Both the position numbers and the translations under genes were made by a program. DNA of 64,000 nt from Alcanivoracaceae bacterium (lineage in GTDB: Bacteria; Pseudomonadota; Gammaproteobacteria; Pseudomonadales; Alcanivoracaceae), in the NCBI GenBank assembly GCA_029212745.1, contig JARGOL010000004.1, forward strand, positions 186,001 through 250,000, in the 5' to 3' direction. Shown here in pieces: positions 27,182 through 36,355 of the stretch (positions are counted from its first letter, which is position 1; the number at the start of each line of letters is the position of its first letter). The notes beneath the pieces were generated by a model. That model was not told the origin of the DNA. It made no database searches and saw only the letters and a program-made list of their open reading frames with translations.

Positions 27182-28251
27182 TGGCGGGCATGGATACCGA
27201 CCTGTTTGCCGACAGTTATGCGGGCGCGCGCCAGTGCTTCCTCAGCGCCGTCAGCCGCGCCAGCGCGTCAATGCCGGCCATTGTGCAGGACACCTTTCCC
27301 TGTCCGGCCACCGGACCGGACGGCGATTCCCTGTTCACCGACATTGCCTGGCTGGGTCCACACACCGCTGAAAAAGTACTGGTGCTGCAGTCCGCCACCC
27401 ATGGCGTGGAAGGCTATGCCGGCAGCGCCATCCAGTGCCAGTGGCTGCAGAACCTGACCACCTTGCCAGCGGATACGGCGGTGCTGCTCGTGCATGCCCT
27501 CAATCCCTGGGGCATGGCGTGGCACCGGCGCTGCGACCAGGACGGCATCGACCTGAACCGCAACTTCATCGATTTCAGCCAGCCGCTGCCCAGCAACCCC
27601 GGCTATCAACAGCTGCGGGATGTGCTGTTCGACAGCGATGCTGACACGCGCCGCGCCCACCTGGAGGCCTACCTCGCGGCACACGGCCGTGAGGCCCTGG
27701 AAGTGGCACTCAGCGGCGGCCAGTACCTGGATCCACACGGGCCGTTCTTTGGCGGCTCGCAGCCGGCCCATGCCAACCGCCTGGTACATGACTGGATCAA
27801 CCGCTTTGCCCTGTCCGGCAAGCAGCTGGCCGTGATCGACCTGCATACCGGCCTGGGCCCGTTCGGCGAGGGCGAAATCATCTGTGACCACGCGCCGGAC
27901 TCAGCCGGCGTCATCACCGCGCGACGCTGGTACGGCGACGAGGTGGCGCTGCCCCTTGAAGGGACCTCCAGCTCGGTGCCGAAACTGGGCCTGATTGATT
28001 TCGCCTGGCACGCCATCATGGCCAACAACAGCTGCTTCGTGACGCTGGAATTCGGCACCTTCGCCACCGATGCATTGTTTGAGGTGCTGCTTGAGGACCA
28101 CCGGCAATGGGCATCCGGCCAGCGTGACGCTGCCTGCGTGGCCGCCATGCGCCATCACTTCTGCCCGAATGACCGTCACTGGCGCGACCAGGTCCTGCGC
28201 CGCGGCGCAGACGTCATAGCCCGTGCGCTGGACGGCCTGGCCGAATCATGA
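27178..28251 (+). CDS. DUF2817 / M14-like zinc carboxypeptidase
   Basis: A 357-residue protein with the zinc carboxypeptidase layout: His75 and Glu78 in T-H-G-V-E-G, an L-N-R-N-F segment (126-130) matching the substrate-binding N-R pair, third ligand His223 in D-L-H-T-G-L-G, and catalytic Glu291 in L-E-F-G-T-F. This matches DUF2817, related to M14 carboxypeptidases and succinylglutamate desuccinylase. There is no signal peptide, so it acts in the cytoplasm. Its ATG overlaps the end of the ATP-grasp gene and its end overlaps the GNAT-C39 gene, implying a joint task such as removing what the ligase adds. Confidence 0.88.
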   Translation: MMAGMDTDLFADSYAGARQCFLSAVSRASASMPAIVQDTFPCPATGPDGDSLFTDIAWLGPHTAEKVLVLQSATHGVEGYAGSAIQCQWLQNLTTLPADTAVLLVHALNPWGMAWHRRCDQDGIDLNRNFIDFSQPLPSNPGYQQLRDVLFDSDADTRRAHLEAYLAAHGREALEVALSGGQYLDPHGPFFGGSQPAHANRLVHDWINRFALSGKQLAVIDLHTGLGPFGEGEIICDHAPDSAGVITARRWYGDEVALPLEGTSSSVPKLGLIDFAWHAIMANNSCFVTLEFGTFATDALFEVLLEDHRQWASGQRDAACVAAMRHHFCPNDRHWRDQVLRRGADVIARALDGLAES

Positions 28252-29372
28252 ACACAGCGGCCGCCCCGTTCCAGTTGCGCCCCTCCCGGCCGGACGACCT
28301 GGAGGCCCTGGATGCCCTGGAACAACGATGCTTCACCATCGACAGACTCAGCCGGCGAAGCCTGCGGCGCTGGCTGGCCAGCGACCATGCGGCACTGGTT
28401 GTTGCCGAACGCGACCGACAACTGCTCGGCTATGTGCTGGTCATCCTGCAGCGCGGTACGCGGCTGGCGCGGCTGTATTCCATCGCCGTTGACCAGGCAA
28501 GCCGCGGCACAGGGCTGGGGCTTGCGCTGTTAGAGGCGGCTGAAGACGCTGCCCTTGGTGCCGGACGCGTGGACATGCGCCTGGAAGTGCGGCCAGACAA
28601 TGCAGCGGCCATCCGCCTGTACGAGCAGCAGGGATACCGCCGTTTCGGTGCGTACGACGACTACTACGAAGACCACTCGCCGGCGCTGCGCTACCAGAAA
28701 CGTATCCGCCAGTTCGACCCCAGCCACTGGCAGCACGCCATGCCCTGGTACCGGCAGACGACGGAATTCACCTGCGGCCCTGCCAGCCTGATGATGGCGC
28801 TGCGTGCGCTGGACAGCGACTATCGCTTCAACCGCGAGGAAGAACTGCGCCTCTGGCGCGAGGCCACCACCATCTACATGACCTCGGGCCATGGCGGCTG
28901 CCATCCGCTGGGCCTGGCGCTGGCGGCGGTCCGGCGCGGATTTTCTGCCGAAGTGTGGATCAGTCACCAGCAGCCGCTTTTCGTCGACAGTGTTCGCAAT
29001 GACGAAAAACGGGCGGTGATCGAAACCGTGCACAGTGACTTTACCCGGGCCGCACATGAGGCAAACATCCCGGTCCATTACCGGGAGGTCAGCCAGCATG
29101 ACCTGGACACCGCCCTGAAGAGCGGCGGGATCCCGGTGGTGTTGATATCCACCTGGCAAATGGACCGCAAGCGCGCCCCGCACTGGGTCGTGGTTTCAGC
29201 CATTGATGATCAGTTCATCTACTTGCATGACCCGGACCCGGACGCCGAGTTCCAGACCGAACTGGACTGCCAGTACCTGCCTATTGCCCGCGCCGATTTC
29301 GAACGCATGGCCCGCTTCGGGAAGGACCGGCTGCGAACCGTTCTGATCATCCGCGCACGCAGTCAACCCTGA
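28248..29372 (+). CDS. GNAT acetyltransferase fused to a C39-like cysteine peptidase domain
   Basis: A 374-residue two-domain protein. Residues about 8-150 are a GNAT fold with the acetyl-CoA loop Q-A-S-R-G-T-G-L-G (83-91) and Y-E-Q-Q-G-Y-R-R-F near its end. Residues about 165-370 are a C39-like peptidase: Cys176 in T-E-F-T-C-G-P-A-S, His312 in P-H-W-V-V-V, Asp328 in L-H-D-P-D. The combination is known next to RLAN ATP-grasp genes in Pseudomonas relatives and has been grouped with amidoligase systems. The ATGA overlap makes it the third gene of the operon. Without an adjacent ABC exporter, a classic bacteriocin leader peptidase role is unlikely. Confidence 0.9.
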   Translation: MNTAAAPFQLRPSRPDDLEALDALEQRCFTIDRLSRRSLRRWLASDHAALVVAERDRQLLGYVLVILQRGTRLARLYSIAVDQASRGTGLGLALLEAAEDAALGAGRVDMRLEVRPDNAAAIRLYEQQGYRRFGAYDDYYEDHSPALRYQKRIRQFDPSHWQHAMPWYRQTTEFTCGPASLMMALRALDSDYRFNREEELRLWREATTIYMTSGHGGCHPLGLALAAVRRGFSAEVWISHQQPLFVDSVRNDEKRAVIETVHSDFTRAAHEANIPVHYREVSQHDLDTALKSGGIPVVLISTWQMDRKRAPHWVVVSAIDDQFIYLHDPDPDAEFQTELDCQYLPIARADFERMARFGKDRLRTVLIIRARSQP

Positions 29373-29591
29373 CGCACAGCGCCTTCGACCCCGAGATCAC
29401 CGAAGTCACCGCCCGTTGCGCCGCTCATACTGATGACGCAATGCCGGTCTACGCAGAATGGACCAAGTTCCTCATCATTGCCGTCAAACGGCCGTACAAC
29501 GGCGCAAAATGTGTGCCCGGGTGGCCGTAATTGCATGGCCGATTGCCCTATAGTCGGAGCGTCAATGCACACTTTCATTGCAGGTCTGGCC

Positions 29592-30956
29592 ATGATGACA
29601 CCAATAAAAAACACCCTCGCCACCCTCCCTCGTTTCCTGCTGCTGACCGCCATCGCGGTGCTGCTGGCAGGCTGTGATTTTGAAGTCAGCCCCACAGACG
29701 GTGGCTATGTGTTCTCCGATATCCAGTCGCCGGTGGGCATCAGCCAGTGCCGTCGTACCTCCGGAACCTGTGTGGTCCGTGACTACGAAGACAATGGCAG
29801 CCTGTTCGCAGAGGTGGATGTTCGCCTCACCGCCATCGCCGACCCGGGGTACCGCTTCTCCCACTGGCAAGGCTGTGACAGCAGCGAACGGCTGCACTGC
29901 AAGATACACCTGGACGGCGATATCTATATCAGGGCTCACTTCGAGCCAATCCAGCCCGCGGCAGCCAGCGGCAATAACCAGAGCCTGCGTTTTGTTGCCC
30001 TGGGCGACTTCGGCACCGGGGGTGATGGCCAGAGGGCAGTGGCGGATGCCATCCACAGCGAATGCGAAAAGCGCGGTGGCTGCGATTTTGCCATCGGCCT
30101 GGGCGATAACATCTATTCGGACGCCGCGCCGAAAGATGTAGACGACGCCCTTTTTGCCAGCCGCTTCGAAGCACCGTTCAGCGCCATCGACTTCCCCTTC
30201 TACCTGACCCTTGGCAACCACGACAACGACTGGTTGATTGATGGTCTTGGCAGCTTTAATGCCGCCGGCGAAATTCAGGTGAATTACAGCAGCAACAGCG
30301 ACAAGTGGGTCATGCCAGACCGCTACTACATGCACGAGCAACCACAGCAGGCGAACCAACCACTGGCATCCTTTTTTGCCCTGGATTCGAATCCCCTGAT
30401 GGCGCCCCTTGAAATCGTGCCAGAGTACTGGATGCTCAAGCACAAGATCGAGATGGGCGACTGGATCGACCAGGCCATCGCATCAGCACGCGGCACCTGG
30501 AAGATTGCCTACGCGCATCACCCGTACATCTCCAATGGCATCCACGGCAATGCCGGCAACTACGAAGGACTGCCCCCGGTCTGGCCGCTGCTGTCACCGT
30601 CCGGGGAAATCTACCGCAAATGGCTGGAAAAGCATGTCTGCGGCAAGGTCGACGTCTTTTTTGCCGGGCACGACCATGAAGTACAGCTGCTGCGCTCCGT
30701 GCCCGAGTGTGGCAACACCCTGCTGGTGGTATCCGGCGCCGCCGCCAAAACGCGGGAGTTTGCCGACGCCAGCCGCAACCCGACCTGGTACCAGAAAGAC
30801 AACACCCTTGGGTTTGTGATCGGCGAAATCAGCGGTGACAGCCTGACCATGACCCCTTTCCAGGTACAGTTGCCCACGGTGCCGGGCGCACCGCCAACGG
30901 TATCCACCCCGCCTGCGGGCCAGATACCGGTCTTCCAGCGCCGGCAGCTTGACTGA
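29592..30956 (+). CDS. Calcineurin-like metallophosphatase lipoprotein
   Basis: A 454-residue lipoprotein: the hydrophobic N-terminus ends in lipobox L-L-A-G-C, so it is anchored to the envelope. A short region of about 100 residues resembles a divergent InlB B-repeat (G-Y-R-F-S-H-W-Q-G-C, then Y-I-R-A-H-F-E-P). The catalytic domain follows, with G-D-F-G-T-G-G, G-L-G-D-N-I-Y, G-N-H-D-N-D, A-H-H-P-Y and G-H-D-H-E. This is the dinuclear-metal motif set of the purple acid phosphatase/TRAP type. A phosphomonoesterase role outside the cytoplasm is likely. CAGG before the ATG at 29592 supports this start. Confidence 0.87.
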   Translation: MMTPIKNTLATLPRFLLLTAIAVLLAGCDFEVSPTDGGYVFSDIQSPVGISQCRRTSGTCVVRDYEDNGSLFAEVDVRLTAIADPGYRFSHWQGCDSSERLHCKIHLDGDIYIRAHFEPIQPAAASGNNQSLRFVALGDFGTGGDGQRAVADAIHSECEKRGGCDFAIGLGDNIYSDAAPKDVDDALFASRFEAPFSAIDFPFYLTLGNHDNDWLIDGLGSFNAAGEIQVNYSSNSDKWVMPDRYYMHEQPQQANQPLASFFALDSNPLMAPLEIVPEYWMLKHKIEMGDWIDQAIASARGTWKIAYAHHPYISNGIHGNAGNYEGLPPVWPLLSPSGEIYRKWLEKHVCGKVDVFFAGHDHEVQLLRSVPECGNTLLVVSGAAAKTREFADASRNPTWYQKDNTLGFVIGEISGDSLTMTPFQVQLPTVPGAPPTVSTPPAGQIPVFQRRQLD

Positions 30957-31102
30957 CGTCGAGCAACGCAAGCACAACCGCGACCGCCAATCTGGCGCGG
31001 TCGCGGACCAGTCGTAGTTACTGCATGCACCTGGCATCGGGGTAGAGACACAGCCGCTGCCATGCCATCATCGTAATCATCTGATAACTACCGCTGCGCA
31101 AC

Positions 31103-32428
31103 ATGCTTATTATTCCCGTACAGGACCGTGTGGAATGGCGCCGCCCGCCCCTGCTGGTCCTTGCCCTCGTTCTGCTGAACAGTGTCATCTTCTTTGCCTG
31201 CAGCCAGCACGACGATGACATCCATACCGCACTGGAAAGACAGCCCATCAGTGAGCTGGCCCGGTACGAGCACGCGCTTGCCCGTGAGCATCTCATCGAC
31301 ACCAGTGACATGCCGGTGCATGAGATCGAACAGATGGGTGCAGAGGCCGCCTTCCACCAGGTCATGTATGACCGCAGTTTTGACCAACGGGTTGTTACCT
31401 ACTGGGCAAACCATCCGGTGGATGAAAACTGGCGTGCCTTGCGCGAGGCGTTTGTGGAGCAGCGTGACCAGCTCACCTGGCTGGACTGGGGCTTCATACC
31501 GGCGCAACCAGAACTGGCAGATGCACTGGCCAGCATGTTCCTGCATGGCGACATCTTCCACCTGTTCGGCAACATGCTCTTCCTCCTGCTGTTCGGCCTT
31601 CCGCTGGAGCATCACTGGGGCAGTCGCCGCCTGCTGCTCATCTATATGCTTGCCGGTTTCGCGGCCACGGGACTGCACTGGGCTGTGGACCCCGCCAGCA
31701 ACATTCCGGGCATTGGTGCCTCCGGCGCCATTGCCGGGCTGATGGGATGCTACGCCGCTACCTATGGCCTGCGGCGCATCGAATTCTTTGCCACCGTCGG
31801 TTTCTGGTTTGGCAGCTTCCGCGCACCGGCGTTGATGATGTTCCCGGTATGGCTCGGCTATGAGCTGGTCCAGAATCTTCTCAGCGACAGCAACATTAAT
31901 TACATGGCCCATGCAGGTGGCCTGCTCGGCGGCCTGGCGGTTACTTTTATCCTCAGGCACGGCTGGGCGCCGGACGAGGTGGCCGAGACGGTCGCCGTCC
32001 AGGATGAGGACAGTGGTCCGGCCCATGCAGACATCCACCGGCTAATGGAAGAACTGCGCTTCCGTGACGCCCATGCCGTGGCCAGCCAGCGCCTGAGGAT
32101 GAGGCCGGATGATCTGTCGTTGTGGCTACTGCGGCTGGATAACGCGGCACGAATTGGCAGCGACGCGCTTGACCAGTGTCTCAAGGATGCGCTGGCATTA
32201 CTGAAAACACCGCCGTTCCCTGACCAGCTGGTGTCCGAGGTGATCAGCGAACACGGCCGTCTGGGTGGCAACCGCCAAAAGCTGCCGCCACCGTTCAGGT
32301 TACTGGAGGCGGAGTGGCTGGCCCGCCAGCAGAAACACCAGGCGGCCCTGGCGCTGGCAACCGATCTCGCGAGTCGCTGGCAGCACCCCAGACTGGCGCG
32401 CCTGGTGTCACAATTGTCAGGCCAGTGA
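31103..32428 (+). CDS. Rhomboid family intramembrane serine protease
   Basis: A 441-residue polytopic membrane protease. The catalytic dyad is Ser207 in G-I-G-A-S-G-A-I-A-G and His270 in Y-M-A-H-A-G-G-L-L-G-G. The upstream H-G-D-I-F-H-L-F-G-N motif (His148, His153, Asn157) is the conserved rhomboid helix. A large insert of about 95 soluble residues sits between the first helix and the core. After the core about 150 residues of soluble helical tail may mediate protein contacts. The M-L-I-I-P-V start is typical of bacterial rhomboids, although no strong binding site is visible. Its last 12 bases overlap the convergent gene. Confidence 0.9.
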   Translation: MLIIPVQDRVEWRRPPLLVLALVLLNSVIFFACSQHDDDIHTALERQPISELARYEHALAREHLIDTSDMPVHEIEQMGAEAAFHQVMYDRSFDQRVVTYWANHPVDENWRALREAFVEQRDQLTWLDWGFIPAQPELADALASMFLHGDIFHLFGNMLFLLLFGLPLEHHWGSRRLLLIYMLAGFAATGLHWAVDPASNIPGIGASGAIAGLMGCYAATYGLRRIEFFATVGFWFGSFRAPALMMFPVWLGYELVQNLLSDSNINYMAHAGGLLGGLAVTFILRHGWAPDEVAETVAVQDEDSGPAHADIHRLMEELRFRDAHAVASQRLRMRPDDLSLWLLRLDNAARIGSDALDQCLKDALALLKTPPFPDQLVSEVISEHGRLGGNRQKLPPPFRLLEAEWLARQQKHQAALALATDLASRWQHPRLARLVSQLSGQ

Positions 32429-33832
32429 ATGGCCGCGCTGCTTCAATGCAGCATCCAGCTCGCGGCCGGGTTCACTGTTCAACGCTGAGGCAAAATTCTG
32501 GCTGACATATTTATGCAGCTTGTGCGTATTTTCGGGCTTGCCCAGCCCCTCCAGGTATACCCGTGCAAGCACCAGGTAAGCCTCACCCAGAGATGGATAG
32601 CGCGGGTGACTCTGGTGCATGTTTACCAGCATTCGCTTGGCATCTTTCCAGCGACTCTGGCGGGCCAGCTCGGCACCCAGCAGGTGACGTAGATCGCCCG
32701 CTTCCGGAACGTAGCCGGGCAACCGGTCACCCACTTCCCGCCAGGCTGCCACGGCTTCGATAGGCCGTGACTGGGCAAACAGCAAACGCATGTAATCCGC
32801 CGCCACCCGCTGCAACTTCTTGTCGCTGCCCCTCAGCAGCGTCAGGCGAAAAAGGCGTTTGTTCAGCTCAAGGTCCGCGATGTTGCTGGTGAGCGCCCGT
32901 TCCACCACACCGAAGGCATCCTCATAACGTCCTTCCTGAATGTACACATGCGAGCTGCCCAGCGCCTGGGCAAGAACCAGTCTGTCGGGCGGCAAAGAGC
33001 GCCCGCGACGTCCGGGCACATGAATGCCGAACTGCTGGCGATGCTGGTACAACAGGTAGCCCATCATCGCCGAGGCGACAAAAGAGGAATAACCACCCAG
33101 CAGCGCCACCGAAAAAGCCACTGCGCTGCGGCTGACCTGGCCATCGCCCGAGACCAGCAGGGCAATTTCCGGCGCCGATGTCACCGCCGTGTACGCCAGC
33201 CACATGAGAATGTAGGACAGCCCCGCAATGCGCATCATCTTCAGCAGCAGCAGCGGATTGATCGCTGACAGGAATGACTCTGTCATCGCCAGCACCATGA
33301 TGGCAGCGGGCAAGGCCAGCATACCGAAAACCAGCACCACCCAGCCCAGCGGCTCAGACGCCAGCATCACCAGGAACCCGGCACCGGTCAAAACGACAAA
33401 CACCCCCACCAGCCTGATCACCAGCCCTTCAGTATCCTGCAGGGCATCGTTCACCGAAGGCGGTTGCCAGTTGTCATGCGCCACGGCCCTGATGATCGAC
33501 AGGGAATAGCGCATCACCACCAGGTTCATGAACAGGCCGAGCAGGCCACCCATCAAGCCGCCCCAGGTGGCGATCAGGCCATGGACCAGCAGCAAAGCCA
33601 CAAGCAGTCCGTTGAAAGGGTAGGCAAAGAACTGGTTGGAGATGCGCCAGAATGGCTTGTCATCTTCACCCTCATCCCAGAATTTCAGGCTCTTGCTGCA
33701 CATCAGGCAACGCGGCTGACCGGCGCTGAAATTGTCGTCACCGCCCGGCACGCAGGTGGCACAAAACAGGGTATGGCAACCTGGACAGAACCAGCTGGCC
33801 GGCTGACGTGAATGGTACTTGCAAGCAGTCAT
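32417..33832 (-). CDS. B-box-like zinc finger, multi-pass membrane and TPR-like protein
   Basis: A 471-residue protein of three parts. Residues 1-45 hold paired Cys/His motifs (C-x2-H, C-x2-C, C-x2-C, later C-x2-C) like a B-box-type zinc ribbon. Residues about 75-265 form six or so membrane helices, similar in style to DUF4013-type proteins. Residues about 290-470 are soluble helices with TPR-like hairpins (Y-E-D-A-F-G-V-V-E-R-A-L and so on). Function unknown; a sorting or scaffold role is conceivable. It is convergent with and overlaps the rhomboid gene. Confidence 0.75.
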   Translation of the reverse strand: MTACKYHSRQPASWFCPGCHTLFCATCVPGGDDNFSAGQPRCLMCSKSLKFWDEGEDDKPFWRISNQFFAYPFNGLLVALLLVHGLIATWGGLMGGLLGLFMNLVVMRYSLSIIRAVAHDNWQPPSVNDALQDTEGLVIRLVGVFVVLTGAGFLVMLASEPLGWVVLVFGMLALPAAIMVLAMTESFLSAINPLLLLKMMRIAGLSYILMWLAYTAVTSAPEIALLVSGDGQVSRSAVAFSVALLGGYSSFVASAMMGYLLYQHRQQFGIHVPGRRGRSLPPDRLVLAQALGSSHVYIQEGRYEDAFGVVERALTSNIADLELNKRLFRLTLLRGSDKKLQRVAADYMRLLFAQSRPIEAVAAWREVGDRLPGYVPEAGDLRHLLGAELARQSRWKDAKRMLVNMHQSHPRYPSLGEAYLVLARVYLEGLGKPENTHKLHKYVSQNFASALNSEPGRELDAALKQRGHSLA

Positions 33833-33924
33833 GGCAACATCCTTGTGCGCCGTAAAGGTGAACCTGGTGTCAGTGTGAAAGTGGCTGGCTGAAAAATCCA
33901 GTGTTCGCCCGCACCGGGCGCTAA

Positions 33925-34896
33925 TCAGAGTGCGCCGGCAAAGCGTCTGACCACATCACCCGCTGACTCCACCGCATCTATGTTGCCGATACCCTTGCCG
34001 GCCTGCCAGAACTGGGCGTAACCCGGATTCAGTGCCACCTTCTTGTAACGCTGCGTGGAGCGCAACAACAACAGCATGCGCGTCAGCTTCTTGGTCTTGC
34101 GGTTCTTCAGCAGCCGGCTGGTGATGGGCCCGGCGCGCAGGCCGAGCTTCTCGATATCCGGTGTGCGGATCACGGAAGAGAACGTCCCTGCCAGCTTGTT
34201 GGTCCAGACAATGTCGTCTTCACCGTGATCGACAATGGCCTGCTTGTAGTCGTCCGGCACCTGGCACTCCTGCGTGGCGAGAAAGCGTGTACCCAGCTGG
34301 GCTCCGGCATACCCGGCATCGAGCATGCGCCGGAAATCGTTTTCGTCACCGACACCACCGGCACACACCAGCGGCACATCAAAAGACGCCAGCTCATCCA
34401 GCATCTGCTCGGGCGAAAGCTGGCCGGTCTGGCCGCCAGCGCGGTTGTTGACACAGTTGAGGCCATCCACACCCGCGTCTACTGCCTTGCGTGCAAAGGC
34501 GGGCGTTGTCACGTCGTGATAGACCACGATGCCATGTTCCCTCGCCGCCTTGACCACCGGCCCGGGATTGCCCAACGAGGTAAGGAAGAACTTGACCCCT
34601 TCCTCGATGGCGATGTTCATCCATTGCCGATTGCGCTCCTCATATACCTTTACCCCGTCCATGAGGGTAAAGTTGACGCCAAACGGTTTGTCCGTGAGCG
34701 ACTTGATCAGGCGCAGGCCCTCACGGAAATCATGCTGGTAGATATGGGTCAGGGAGATCGGCTGCACCACGCCCATGCCACCGGCGTCCGACACCGCCGC
34801 CACCAGTTCAGGATTTGAGCCTGGGTACATCGGCCCACAGATTACCGGCACATCAATGCCCAGTTGCTGTTTCAGCTGTTCGGTCTTTGTTGTCAT
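33925..34896 (-). CDS. Nitronate monooxygenase-like FMN protein (2-nitropropane dioxygenase family)
   Basis: A TIM-barrel flavoprotein of 323 residues. Family signatures are P-V-I-C-G-P-M near the N-terminus, the A-G-G-M-G-V-V loop, N-N-R-A-G-G-Q-T-G, C-A-G-G-V-G-D-E and G-A-Q-L-G-T-R-F. The catalytic His is likely in V-V-Y-H-D-V. Members oxidise nitronates or act as enoyl-CoA-type reductases. GAGAG six bases before the ATG at 34896 favours it over an in-frame ATG at 34902. It follows the hydrolase gene by 42 bases. Confidence 0.87.
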   Translation of the reverse strand: MTTKTEQLKQQLGIDVPVICGPMYPGSNPELVAAVSDAGGMGVVQPISLTHIYQHDFREGLRLIKSLTDKPFGVNFTLMDGVKVYEERNRQWMNIAIEEGVKFFLTSLGNPGPVVKAAREHGIVVYHDVTTPAFARKAVDAGVDGLNCVNNRAGGQTGQLSPEQMLDELASFDVPLVCAGGVGDENDFRRMLDAGYAGAQLGTRFLATQECQVPDDYKQAIVDHGEDDIVWTNKLAGTFSSVIRTPDIEKLGLRAGPITSRLLKNRKTKKLTRMLLLLRSTQRYKKVALNPGYAQFWQAGKGIGNIDAVESAGDVVRRFAGAL

Positions 34897-34938
34897 GGCC
34901 ATCTCTCTTCTCGCTGTTGCCCTGCCCGAAGGGCCTGG

Positions 34939-35559
34939 TCAAAGGCCTGCCACGAATGCGCCCACCGCCGCGGCACAGGCCTGCAGATTATCCTCATGGC
35001 TTAGACCCGACGCCTTGCGCGGCTTGAGGTCATGGTTGCCATCTTCCAGCCAGGCGACGTGCACCTGCGGTGGCAGCGTCATGGCTTCCACCTCGGCACG
35101 GGTGCCAAAACTGTCCCGTTCACCCTGGCAGATCAGCACCGGCGCCTGGATATCGGCAAAATGCGCAATACGCAGTTTCTCCGGCTTGCCCGGCGGGTGA
35201 AAGGGATACCCCAGGCAGGCCACGCCCGCCACCGGGTGATCCACTGCCAGCATGGACGCCATCCGTCCGCCCATGGATTTGCCCCCTACCAGCACCGGCA
35301 CATCGTCAGGCAGGCCCGCCAGCTGGCCGGCAAATGCCGCCAGCAGCGCCGGGGCCCGGTCAGGCGGGCGCTTGCGCCCATCCTCGCGCCGCTTTTGCAT
35401 GTACGGGAACTCGAAACGCCGCACAGCGATGCCCTGCCCGGCCAGCAAGTCACTGATAGCGTTCATGAAATCGCTATCCATGGGCGCACCGGCACCGTGC
35501 GCCAGCAACAGTCGCGCCCGGCATTCACCCGCCGGCCGGGTATCGATCACACCATGCAT
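34939..35559 (-). CDS. KANL3/Tex30-type alpha/beta hydrolase
   Basis: A 206-residue single-domain alpha/beta hydrolase. L-L-A-H-G-A-G-A-P-M-D-S-D near the N-terminus is the oxyanion-hole strand of the KANL3/Tex30 group, and Ser95 in G-G-K-S-M-G-G is the nucleophile. Asp in G-E-R-D-S-F and His in D-G-N-H-D complete the triad. The substrate is not known for this family. It is probably co-transcribed with the flavoprotein gene downstream. Confidence 0.85.
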   Translation of the reverse strand: MHGVIDTRPAGECRARLLLAHGAGAPMDSDFMNAISDLLAGQGIAVRRFEFPYMQKRREDGRKRPPDRAPALLAAFAGQLAGLPDDVPVLVGGKSMGGRMASMLAVDHPVAGVACLGYPFHPPGKPEKLRIAHFADIQAPVLICQGERDSFGTRAEVEAMTLPPQVHVAWLEDGNHDLKPRKASGLSHEDNLQACAAAVGAFVAGL

Positions 35560-35685
35560 GCTGTCATCCTGTCAGGGTGGAATTGAGCCATAAAACCCGT
35601 TTCAGGCCGACATTGTCACATAGGCCGGGTTAGTCTCATCCAAAGGCTTCAATCAGTGAACAGGCAGCTTACAACCGGAGGCGCC

Positions 35686-36345
35686 ATGATCAAGCTCTAT
35701 ACCGCTGCAACCCCGAATGGCTGGAAAGCGTCGGTCACCCTGGAGGAAATGGGCCTGGCCTACGAGGTACATGCCCTGGACCTGATGAAAGGCGACCAGA
35801 AGACCGCCGAATTTCTTGCCATCAATCCCAACGGCCGTATCCCCGCCATCGTCGACACCGACGAAGACAATTTCGCCGTATTCGAATCCGGGGCCGTGAT
35901 GATCTACCTGGCGGAAAAGACCGGCCAGCTCATGCCCACCGACATGAAAGGCCGTTCCAGGGTGCTGCAGTGGCTGATGTTCCAGATGGGCGGCGTCGGT
36001 CCGATGATGGGCCAGGCCAATGTCTTCTTCCGCTACATGCCGGAGAAGATCCAGCCGGCCATTGACCGCTACCAGAACGAATCCAAACGGCTGCTGACGG
36101 TGCTCGACGGCCAACTGGCAGAGAATGAGTTTCTCGCCGGCGACTATTCCATTGCCGATATCGCCAACTGGTGCTGGGCGCGCACCCATGCCTGGTCGGG
36201 CGTGGACATCACTGACCTGCCACACCTGAACCGCTGGCTGGAGCAGATTGGCAAGCGCGACGCCGTCGCCCGGGGCGTCAAGGTGCCCGGCGACCTGAAC
36301 CCGGCCCAGGTGGTGGAGGCCGCGAAAAAGATGGTGCAGCGCTAA
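35686..36345 (+). CDS. Glutathione S-transferase family protein
   Basis: A 219-residue GST. The thioredoxin-like N-domain begins [14 protein letters not shown], typical of the nu/Ure2p/YghU-like group, where Thr and Asn contact glutathione. The N-P-N-G-R-I-P-A-I cis-proline loop and F-E-S-G-A glutathione-binding turn follow. The C-domain carries [11 protein letters not shown], the hydrophobic staple. GGAGG stands directly before the ATG at 35686. These enzymes often reduce organic hydroperoxides or disulfides. Confidence 0.93.
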   Translation: MIKLYTAATPNGWKASVTLEEMGLAYEVHALDLMKGDQKTAEFLAINPNGRIPAIVDTDEDNFAVFESGAVMIYLAEKTGQLMPTDMKGRSRVLQWLMFQMGGVGPMMGQANVFFRYMPEKIQPAIDRYQNESKRLLTVLDGQLAENEFLAGDYSIADIANWCWARTHAWSGVDITDLPHLNRWLEQIGKRDAVARGVKVPGDLNPAQVVEAAKKMVQR

Positions 36346-36355
36346 CGGCGCTGCC

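Noticed and set aside
28248-29372. Bacteriocin leader peptidase or exporter
   Set aside because: The C39-like domain is fused to a GNAT, and no ABC transporter or double-glycine precursor is nearby.
30978-31006. GC-rich hairpin between the phosphatase and rhomboid genes as a terminator
   Set aside because: The stem is good but imperfect, and no T tract follows on the plus strand.
33906-33920. Hairpin after the nitronate monooxygenase-like gene as a terminator
   Set aside because: The six-base-pair stem is short and its nearest T run is about eight bases away, so it does not meet the usual form.
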